Notes under the pieces: generated by a model | Told to the model about the DNA's origin: nothing | Database searches by the model: none | The model's input: only the letters and a program-made list of their open reading frames with translations | Translations under genes and position numbers: made by a program | Part shown: positions 29,769 to 36,106 of the stretch, in pieces | How the letters are laid out: every line of letters begins with the position of its first letter | Numbering within the stretch: the stretch's first letter is position 1 | Assembly: GCF_013391805.1 (NCBI RefSeq) | Contig: NZ_CP058364.1 | Coordinates: 3,167,501-3,231,500 of the forward strand | Direction: 5' to 3' | Length of the DNA: 64,000 nucleotides | Source of the DNA: Galbibacter sp. BG1 | Lineage (GTDB): Bacteria > Bacteroidota > Bacteroidia > Flavobacteriales > Flavobacteriaceae

Positions 29769-30374
29769 ATGGAACTCGATGAAATGAAAGCCGTTTGGTT
29801 GGAGATGAGCGATCAATTGGCACAACAAAAAATATTAACCAATACATTAATTATGGAAATGACACGGGAACGTTATCAGGGAAAAATCAATATTTTGGCC
29901 AAATACGAAGGAATAGGGGCGCTTATTTGTTTTGCAGCCGCTCTTACCATCCTTTTTAAAATTACCACTTTAGATACATGGTACCTTATGGCATCGGGTA
30001 TTTTTACGATTGCCTATTTAATTGTAATGCCGTTTTTGGTGCTGCAATCCATACAACAAATGAAACAGGTAAACATATTAAACACCACCTACAAAGAAGC
30101 TTTGGTGGCTTACACAAAACTTAAAATAAGATTTCTACGGGTACAGAAGATAGGTATTTACCTAAATTTTGTTTTGCTATTGGTGAGTTTGCCCCTGGTA
30201 TTTAAACTCTTTAAGGGTATCGATATTTTTAAAAGCACTCACCACATACTTTATTGGTATGTCCCGATTATGCTCGTTTTTCTGGTTTTATTTTCCAAAT
30301 GGGGCTATGGGAAGTACAAAAATGTTACCAACGCCGCCAGCCGAGTGTTAAACGACTTGGAAAAAGTAGAATAA
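29769..30374 (+). CDS. Membrane protein downstream of the ECF sigma gene, possible anti-sigma factor
   Basis: A 201-residue protein begins with about 45 cytoplasmic residues (MELDEMKAVWLEMSDQLAQQ) and then has four hydrophobic segments around residues 50-65, 72-95, 130-150 and 160-180. The usual zinc-binding anti-sigma HxxxCxxC motif is absent. Coupling to the sigma gene suggests the soluble N-terminus could bind the sigma factor; this is inference. I do not recognise a named family. Confidence 0.65.
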   Translation: MELDEMKAVWLEMSDQLAQQKILTNTLIMEMTRERYQGKINILAKYEGIGALICFAAALTILFKITTLDTWYLMASGIFTIAYLIVMPFLVLQSIQQMKQVNILNTTYKEALVAYTKLKIRFLRVQKIGIYLNFVLLLVSLPLVFKLFKGIDIFKSTHHILYWYVPIMLVFLVLFSKWGYGKYKNVTNAASRVLNDLEKVE

Positions 30375-30509
30375 TTTTAAAATATACGTCATGCCACGTA
30401 TTCAGACACGTCCCTTAAAATTGATGCTCTTGTGGCAAGATTAATAGAATCGTCTAAAATTATTTATTAAGTAAATTTTATCGAACCTGCCAGTTAGATT
30501 TAATGCTAC

Positions 30510-30649
30510 CGGAATGAATTAATGATAGAATATTAAACTTAGTTATGTATTGAAATTGCATCGCCAAGTTGACTCTTACATAATATCAGATTATATATAA
30601 AATGCCATCATTGTTCAATATACTTATCCAAATCAATTTGAACTATAAT
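30510..30649. repeat. Left 140-bp direct repeat of the defence island
   Basis: It runs from CGGAATGAATTAATGATAGA to TTTGAACTATAAT and matches the copy at 34864-35003 at all but about five positions, offset 4354 nt. Both copies have CGTCTAAAAT shortly upstream, with about 50 extra nt in the left one. The region 30375-30949 has no other gene I can support. Confidence 0.92.
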
Positions 30650-30949
30650 GTTCTGCGTTATGTAACTTGAGCTTTGGTTAAAAGCGAAAAGTTTTTAATA
30701 GAGTTTCTTCAAAAAAATTTATTCTCAAAAGATTCTTCTGCAATGTTAATGGAACACTTTTTATGCGACGACGTAGGAGGGAAGCATAATGTGTGTGGAA
30801 TTACATAAATTAACTAAAAACATGACATTTATGTGTTTAATTTTGCTAAAAATTGACAATATGACATGAAGTTTAGTAATTAGCTAAAAATGCTTCATTG
30901 GTATAGCTTTTGACTTACATCAAGAATATTAATAATAAAACACTTAATA

Positions 30950-31111
30950 ATGAATGAATTAAAAGTTGGAGATGTGGTTGTCTTGAAAGCTGGAGGTCCT
31001 AGCATGACAATATATCAAATTAATGGTAATAATGTTGGCTGTAAATGGTTTGATGGTAATGAACTAAAACACGGTGGTTTTGTAACACAAGAATTAGTAT
31101 TGGACGAATAG
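30950..31111 (+). CDS. Small DUF2158/YodC-like protein
   Basis: A 53-residue protein beginning MNELKVGDVVVLKAGGPSMTIY, with CKWFDGNELKHGGFVTQELVL. The GDVV-LKSGGP-MTV start and C-WF core are characteristic of the DUF2158 (YodC) family of small cytoplasmic beta-barrel-like proteins. A TAATTTTG box lies about 105 nt upstream (30838-30845). Function unknown. It is inside the repeat-bounded island but separate from the CBASS operon. Confidence 0.8.
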   Translation: MNELKVGDVVVLKAGGPSMTIYQINGNNVGCKWFDGNELKHGGFVTQELVLDE

Positions 31112-31181
31112 TTCAAATAGTGATAAAAATCTAATGCGGAGATTTATTTTTCTACATTTCCGAAAAGAATAATAATCTTTT

Positions 31182-31269
31182 CGGAGTTGGCAGAGCGGTC
31201 TAATGCAGCTGATTTATAATCAGCCGAACTTTAACGGGTTCCATGGGTTCGAATCCCATACTCTCCGCA
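31182..31269 (+). tRNA. Class II tRNA, serine-type body with anticodon TAT and defective acceptor stem
   Basis: The D arm GGCAGAGCGGTCTAATGC, the long variable arm (GAAC/GTTC stem) and the 3' end ACTCTCCG with G73 look like Bacteroidota tRNA-Ser. The anticodon stem GCTGA/TCAGC closes the loop TTTATAA, giving anticodon TAT (31215-31217), which reads the Ile codon ATA. The 5' acceptor strand reads GGAG-TT where the 3' strand demands GGAGAGT, so two nucleotides seem missing. No CC is encoded after the discriminator. It may be a tRNA pseudogene, or a special tRNA. Confidence 0.7.
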
Positions 31270-31270
31270 A

Positions 31271-31300
31271 GAAAGACTCTCGAAAGGGAGTCTTTCCCAT
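31271..31300 (+). terminator. Hairpin after the tRNA
   Basis: The arms GAAAGACTC (31271-31279) and GAGTCTTTC (31288-31296) pair perfectly across 8 nt. No strong T run follows, so it may also serve 3'-end processing. Confidence 0.6.
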
Positions 31301-31357
31301 TTAAAATAGTCTTTGGGATATTAATGTTGATAAATACCATCATTTTGTTGATATTAT

Positions 31358-31378
31358 ATATCTCATTTAATGAGATAT
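31358..31378. promoter_or_regulatory. Palindromic operator before the S24 repressor
   Basis: Two 10-nt arms, ATATCTCATT (31358-31367) and AATGAGATAT (31369-31378), flank a single central T. It lies 47 nt before the repressor start, upstream of a TAATTTTA box (31394-31401), so a bound dimer would block the promoter. Confidence 0.75.
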
Positions 31379-31424
31379 CAGAATGCTATTTTTTAATTTT
31401 ACATCTGTAAATCAAGTCTTTATA

Positions 31425-32066
31425 ATGAATCGTATAAAAAAAGTATTAGAAAGAAAAGGTATTAAGCAAACTTGGTTGGCTGAAAGGTTAGAAAAGAGTT
31501 ACAATATGGTTAACTCTTATGTGCAAAATAGGAGACAACCAAGTCTTGAAGATTTGTTCAAGATTGCAAATATATTAGATGTTGCAGTTGCTGAATTGCT
31601 AGAAAGTCGTAGCTCTAAAAAGAAATATGATTCAATGCAGCCAACTATTCTGAAAGTTGCTGAAGATGAAGAAGAGTATGAAAAAATGGTAAGCATACCA
31701 GTATTAGGAAATGTTGCATGTGGATTTCCTCTTTTTGCTGAAGAAAATATAGAAACAGAGATTTCTGTTTCAACAAAGCTTATTAGAAAGGATAAAAAGT
31801 ATTTTATTCTACGAGCTTCTGGTGACTCAATGAACAATGCTAATATAGATGATGGAGATTTAGTATTAATAAGAAAGGAACTTACCGCAGAAGATGGTGA
31901 TAGAGTAGTGGCCTTAATTGATGATGAAGCTACAATAAAGGAATTTAAAAATAATGGAGACCATATTGTACTGTTGCCAAAATCAACAACTAAAGAGCAT
32001 CAACCAATTATATTAACAAGAGATTTTAAGATACAAGGAATTGTAGAAAGTGTAATAAAAATTTAA
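31425..32066 (+). CDS. XRE-family repressor with S24 (LexA-like) autoprotease domain
   Basis: Residues 1-60 are a helix-turn-helix of the XRE type (IKQTWLAERLEKSYNMVNSYVQNRRQPSLEDLFKIANIL). Residues 91-213 are an S24 peptidase domain with cleavage site C99-G100 (NVACGF), nucleophile S135 (SGDSM) and general base K172 (TIKEF). The spacings (35 and 37 residues) equal those of LexA, so self-cleavage should work. Such repressors are inactivated when RecA filaments form. It is first in the CBASS operon, 3 nt before the next gene. The start at 31425 fits the domain; an in-frame ATG at 31383 lies inside the promoter. Confidence 0.92.
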   Translation: MNRIKKVLERKGIKQTWLAERLEKSYNMVNSYVQNRRQPSLEDLFKIANILDVAVAELLESRSSKKKYDSMQPTILKVAEDEEEYEKMVSIPVLGNVACGFPLFAEENIETEISVSTKLIRKDKKYFILRASGDSMNNANIDDGDLVLIRKELTAEDGDRVVALIDDEATIKEFKNNGDHIVLLPKSTTKEHQPIILTRDFKIQGIVESVIKI

Positions 32067-32069
32067 ATA

Positions 32070-32291
32070 ATGAAAAAGAATCAACACGTAGTGCCACATA
32101 GCAGTGGTTGGGCAGTTAAAGGAGCTGGGAATAAAAAGGCAACAAAAGTTACTGCTACTCAAAAGGAGGCAATTAATGTAGCTAGAAATATTGCGAAAAA
32201 TCAAAAATCTGAACTTTTAGTTCATAACCAAAAAGGACAAATTAGGCAGAAAGATAGTTTTGGTAACGACAATTTTCCGCCAAAAGGCTAA
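32070..32291 (+). CDS. DUF2188 small protein
   Basis: A 73-residue basic protein. HVVPHSSGWAVKGAGNKKATKVTATQKEAINVARNIAKNQKSELLVHNQKGQIRQKDSFGND matches the DUF2188 pattern: a conserved VVP...GWAVK start, a helix with repeated Ala-x-x-x-Ala, and a final GxIxxKxSYG-like strand. Function unknown; the basic surface suggests nucleic-acid contact. It sits 3 nt after the repressor gene and 10 nt before the effector gene, so it is part of the same operon. Confidence 0.85.
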   Translation: MKKNQHVVPHSSGWAVKGAGNKKATKVTATQKEAINVARNIAKNQKSELLVHNQKGQIRQKDSFGNDNFPPKG

Positions 32292-32301
32292 TTCTATATA
32301 T

Positions 32302-33162
32302 ATGTTGAGATTCATATTAAAAATATTCGTTGCATTAATTTTAATTTTCATAGGGTATAATATTGAAGAATCGCTTCGTCCTGAATTCATTGGAGGCGGA
32401 TTTATTTTACTTATCACTATTTTGATTATTGACGGTTTTAATTTTTTTTACAAAAACTGGAAAAGGTTAAAATTAGCATTGCATTGTTTTTGGATTAGCC
32501 TTTCTGGAAAATACATAAGATTTTCCATGTCTTATCAGTATTTAATTAAGGTTAATGATAAATACCTTTTAGTACAAAATGCAAACCCAAATTGGAATTG
32601 GTATCAACACGTAGGAGGGAAGTATAAAAGATTACCTGAAACACAAAGTGTTTTAAAAGGAATGAATGCCACTGACGATTTAAAAATGAAGACAGCTGGA
32701 TTAAAAAAAGATGATTTAGCAGTTTTTGTTCCTGCTAGAAACGCAATGAAGTTTCTTGATTGGATTAATAGTGAAAAGAATCGTGAAATTTCTCATTGGA
32801 GAGAATTTTACGAAGAGTTGTTGGGAGGAAAGGCAGATAATCGGATTCTTAAAAAAAAGAATTTTCCATATGTTAATTACAGATTTATAAAATCAGTTCA
32901 AACTCCATTAAAAAGAGCTCCAATTGAATCCGGCTGGGATTGTTGGGAGATTTTACAATATGATGTTTTAGAATTGATACCAAATGAATCACAACAAAAG
33001 GAGTTAGAAGAATTATTGTCAAAAGGAGATGGTGAATATATAAAATGGGCTAGTGCTCAAATGATTAATAAACTAGGTTATGATGAGGGAGAGTTAAGTA
33101 CTAAATACAATATTGGACCTCACGCAAAGTGGGTTTTAAATTTAAAATGGAGTAAAGTATGA
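32302..33162 (+). CDS. CBASS effector: two membrane helices plus SMODS-associated NUDIX domain (Cap16-like)
   Basis: Two hydrophobic helices (residues 2-18 and 31-45) anchor the protein, followed by a basic segment and a soluble domain from about residue 70. There the strands YQYLIKVNDKYLLVQNANPNWNWYQHVGGKYKRLP and the helix R167-E-F-Y-E171-E172-L-L-G-G (reduced NUDIX box) fit the SMODS-associated NUDIX family. In CBASS, TM-NUDIX effectors are thought to sense the cyclic nucleotide and damage the inner membrane. It overlaps the next gene by 4 nt (ATGA). The start is the ATG at 32302; an in-frame TTG upstream is less likely. Confidence 0.85.
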   Translation: MLRFILKIFVALILIFIGYNIEESLRPEFIGGGFILLITILIIDGFNFFYKNWKRLKLALHCFWISLSGKYIRFSMSYQYLIKVNDKYLLVQNANPNWNWYQHVGGKYKRLPETQSVLKGMNATDDLKMKTAGLKKDDLAVFVPARNAMKFLDWINSEKNREISHWREFYEELLGGKADNRILKKKNFPYVNYRFIKSVQTPLKRAPIESGWDCWEILQYDVLELIPNESQQKELEELLSKGDGEYIKWASAQMINKLGYDEGELSTKYNIGPHAKWVLNLKWSKV

Positions 33163-34307
33163 TATTATTTAAAAATAAAAATACGCAGTTGGACGATTTA
33201 TTAGCCAGAATCGCAGAACAAATTCAATTAGACGATACGCGTAAAAAAAGAATGGAAACAGCCTACAGAGCAATTGAGAGTTTACTTAATGAAGATACTG
33301 GCTTTTTCAAAGACGCCGTTCTTGAAATATATCCTCAAGGTTCTGTTAGGATTGGCACAACAGTTAAGCCGACTGGAAAAAATGAGTTCGATTTAGATAT
33401 AGTTGTACATATTGTTATGGATTGGGAGAAACATTCTCCACAATATATTTACAATCAATTGAAAAGAGTTCTACAAAACAGTGACAGATATAAAGATAAG
33501 GTTGAATTAAAGAATAGATGTATTCGCCTAAACTATGCTGGTGACTTTCACATGGATATTTTACCTGGTTGTCAAGAAACAAGTTATGACGAAAACAAAT
33601 TAGTTATACCAGATAGAGAATTAGGAGATTGGACTTCAAGTAACCCTAGAGGCTATGGTAATTGGTTTGTTGACAAGTCAAATTTGGCAAAAATGACCTT
33701 ACTAGAAAAGGCGTATGCAATGGAAAATTTGCCAGCAGATGAATTTTCTAAAAAGAAGCCTTTACAAAGAGCGGTTCAGTTAATCAAAATGTATCGAGAT
33801 GAATATTTTAAGTCGAATCCTAAAATGGCCACATCCAGCATAATTTTAACAACTATTGCAGGTGAGTTTTATAACGGTGAAGAATCAATATTCGATACGA
33901 TTGAAAACATAATACATAAAATAAAGCAAAATTTTGACATTTTAGGTCTAGTTGGTAATCGCTTAAAAATATTAAACCCTGTTAACTCTCAAGAAGATTT
34001 TAGTGATAAATGGGATGATGATAAAGAACCTGAATTATATGAACATTTTAAGAAATTCATACTTCATTTAGATAAGCAATGGCAAATTTTAAAAGAGGAA
34101 AATGGTGTTATTGAGGAAGCAAATACGATAAAGAGACTATTTGGCGAAAAAGTATTCTTACGTGCACAAGAATCACAAGTAAACCAACTTGAAAACGCAA
34201 GGAAGTTGAAAAGTATTGGTATAAATACTACGACTGGCGTTATATCTGAATCACTAGTTGCTAATACGAAACCGATAAAAACCAATACTTTTTTCGGAAG
34301 TGAATAA
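33159..34307 (+). CDS. CD-NTase: cGAS/DncV-like cyclic oligonucleotide synthase of CBASS
   Basis: The nucleotidyltransferase core is complete: the P-loop G61-S62 (YPQGSVRIGT), the metal pair D78-x-D80 (EFDLDIVV) and the third acid D133 (FHMDILPG). A helical C-terminal half follows. These enzymes detect phage infection and make cyclic di- or trinucleotides that switch on the effector. The extreme C-terminus reads KTNTFFGSE, with an FG close to the end, which matters because Cap2-type enzymes act on this tail. Length 382. It overlaps both neighbours, upstream by 4 nt and downstream by 8 nt. Clade and product are not determined here. Confidence 0.93.
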   Translation: MILFKNKNTQLDDLLARIAEQIQLDDTRKKRMETAYRAIESLLNEDTGFFKDAVLEIYPQGSVRIGTTVKPTGKNEFDLDIVVHIVMDWEKHSPQYIYNQLKRVLQNSDRYKDKVELKNRCIRLNYAGDFHMDILPGCQETSYDENKLVIPDRELGDWTSSNPRGYGNWFVDKSNLAKMTLLEKAYAMENLPADEFSKKKPLQRAVQLIKMYRDEYFKSNPKMATSSIILTTIAGEFYNGEESIFDTIENIIHKIKQNFDILGLVGNRLKILNPVNSQEDFSDKWDDDKEPELYEHFKKFILHLDKQWQILKEENGVIEEANTIKRLFGEKVFLRAQESQVNQLENARKLKSIGINTTTGVISESLVANTKPIKTNTFFGSE

Positions 34308-34731
34308 ACAAAAAACATATACTTTGTCAGAGCAATTTATTGCTCTAAAAAGAAGCTATCCTGAATTCAATGTTAAGCTCTTAAAGGATAGTGTTATATG
34401 TACTGGATTAATAATGCCTACTTCAAGAAGTGTTAATTATTCTTTTAAGTTAAAATATAGAATAGGCAAACGACCGAAAGTGAATATTTTGAATCCAGAA
34501 TTAAAGAGGAATTTTAATAATGATAAAATCCCTCATGTATATCCATTAAATGAATTGTGCTTATACTATCCTAAATATCAAGAATTTAATTCAAAAATGT
34601 TAATTTCTGACTGTATTATTCCTTGGACAATTTTATGGTTATATCATTATGAAAATTGGCATATTACTGGAGAATGGAAAGGAGGTGGAATTCATCCAAA
34701 TTCTAGTGGTATACGTAAAAAGGCCTCATAA
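34300..34731 (+). CDS. E2-like protein of short type II CBASS
   Basis: A 143-residue protein starting at a GTG that overlaps the CD-NTase stop. The order of a bacterial E2 (UBC-like) fold is visible: TGLIMPTSRSVNYSFKLKYRIGKRPKVNILNPEL, then HVYPLNELCLYYP with C87 as probable catalytic cysteine, then IIPWTILWLYHYENWHITGEWKGGGIHP. Full type II CBASS carries an E1-E2 fusion (Cap2) and a JAB peptidase (Cap3); here only the E2 part exists, the short form. It probably modifies or primes the CD-NTase. Confidence 0.85.
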   Translation: MNKQKTYTLSEQFIALKRSYPEFNVKLLKDSVICTGLIMPTSRSVNYSFKLKYRIGKRPKVNILNPELKRNFNNDKIPHVYPLNELCLYYPKYQEFNSKMLISDCIIPWTILWLYHYENWHITGEWKGGGIHPNSSGIRKKAS

Positions 34732-34863
34732 AATTTTGGCTAAAACAATAGGTGAAGTGAGCGTCTATATTTTAGGGGTTTAGAAGCATTCTTGCCAAAG
34801 TCATCAACCCGCTCAAAATTAAAAAGATTTTCAATCTTATTAATTTATGCCGTCTAAAATATT

Positions 34864-35003
34864 CGGAATGAATTAATGATAGAATATTAAATTTAGTTAT
34901 GTATTGAAATTGCATCGCCAAGTTGACTCTTACATAATATCAGATAATATATAAAATGCCATCATTGTTCATTATACTTATACAAATCAATTTGAACTAT
35001 AAT
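34864..35003. repeat. Right 140-bp direct repeat of the defence island
   Basis: Near-identical copy of 30510-30649, with the same start CGGAATGAATTAATGATAGA and end TTTGAACTATAAT. The 377-nt stretch 34732-35108 between the E2-like gene and the FNT gene contains nothing else I can name. Confidence 0.92.
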
Positions 35004-35108
35004 TTACCTTATGTAAAATAGAAAATTATTAAGCTACTCCTTTTCAGTAGTTAATTGTTTGGCAATTAGCGTTTATCAATGGTATTTATAGATTGTAATA
35101 AAACTGCC

Positions 35109-35951
35109 TTACACATTATAAACAAATGCCCTGTATTTCAACAACGCTACAAAAAACGCGCCGCCTAAAGCATTCCCTATTAACGCCAAGCTTTGAAATT
35201 TAAAATAATCTATCAGCTGTATGTTGGGCGAACTCAATAAACCGCTAAATACTTCAATATTTCCAATAATACTATGATGTAATCCTGTAAACGCCATTAT
35301 AGCGGTAATCAAGTAAATAATAATAATTCGGCTTACGGTATCTTTAGAAGATGTTATCAGCCAGGATAACAATCCCATAAGCCAACCGGCCAATACAGCA
35401 CTTACCAAAATTACGGGGCCGCTATAACTGGTAACATGTTCCGCAATTTTGTTAATGGTATCTAAGCTAAAAATACCAAGTTCGGGCCCTACCCATCGCA
35501 GCACCAACGCAATCAACCATCCGCCTATTAAATTTCCAAGGATTACCAGTCCCCATAACCGCATTAAACTGGCCACAGAATGTTTTTTGTTTAATACGGG
35601 TAACGTTAATAAAGATGTTTGTTCTGTAAATAAAATGGATTGCCCCAGTACCACCATGATAAACCCAAAGGGATACACCAATGCCATAAGTTTAAATAAA
35701 GTGTCTTCTGCCACTTTTCCTTCAAAATAATAAAACACCGAGCATATCATTAAAAAACTAAACCCAATTTCGAGTCCGGCTGCCAAAGAACTGAGCAAAA
35801 TACTGCTAGTACTCCGCTTATAGATCTCTTGACCTTCACAAATTTGCTCTTTTAAGATCTCACCGTGACTTTTGGCTGCGTTTTCATTAGAAACTTTGCT
35901 GTTGTCCAATTCCTTGTCGATGTCTCTTTGTTTTATTTCTTCTTCACTCAT
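35109..35951 (-). CDS. Formate/nitrite transporter (FNT) family channel
   Basis: After about 45 charged cytoplasmic residues come six membrane helices. STSSILLSSLAAGLEIGFSFLM, the GQSILFTEQTSLLTLPVL segment at the pore loop and AFTGLHHSIIGNIEVFSGLLSS match FNT pentameric channels of the YfdC subgroup, which pass small monovalent anions. Length 280. The extended N-terminus is typical for this subgroup. The substrate is not certain. It lies just outside the right repeat of the island. Confidence 0.9.
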   Translation of the reverse strand: MSEEEIKQRDIDKELDNSKVSNENAAKSHGEILKEQICEGQEIYKRSTSSILLSSLAAGLEIGFSFLMICSVFYYFEGKVAEDTLFKLMALVYPFGFIMVVLGQSILFTEQTSLLTLPVLNKKHSVASLMRLWGLVILGNLIGGWLIALVLRWVGPELGIFSLDTINKIAEHVTSYSGPVILVSAVLAGWLMGLLSWLITSSKDTVSRIIIIYLITAIMAFTGLHHSIIGNIEVFSGLLSSPNIQLIDYFKFQSLALIGNALGGAFFVALLKYRAFVYNV

Positions 35952-36106
35952 ATGGGATGTACTAGTCCTGCTAATTTAGGATGTTTAAAACTTCTGTCGG
36001 TAGAAAATAACAGAATTATCATTAAATAACGAATATTTATAATTTTAGGCATAACAACCAATCATATTTTAAAATATATTTAATCGATAATTAAACACGC
36101 TATTTC

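Larger units (their letters stand above)
30510..35003. other. Defence island bounded by direct repeats (CBASS cassette)
   Basis: The interval between and including the repeats contains a DUF2158-like gene, an unusual tRNA and the five-gene CBASS operon. It is more AT-rich by eye than its neighbours. No integrase or transposase is present, so mobility would depend on recombination between the repeats or enzymes in trans. The flanking genes (ECF sigma pair, FNT channel) are ordinary chromosome. Confidence 0.7.

Noticed and set aside
30770-30786. ACGTAGGAGGGAAG occurs here and again inside the effector gene at about 32606.
   Set aside because: A 14-mer match of this kind is expected by chance several times in a window of this size; no longer similarity surrounds it.
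31383-31424. Alternative start of the S24 repressor at the ATG at 31383.
   Set aside because: It overlaps the promoter box next to the palindrome and adds 14 residues before the helix-turn-helix with no family support.
34732-35108. Possible Cap3-like (JAB) peptidase or second effector after the E2-like gene.
   Set aside because: No open frame of useful length; the stretch holds the right direct repeat and AT-rich DNA only.
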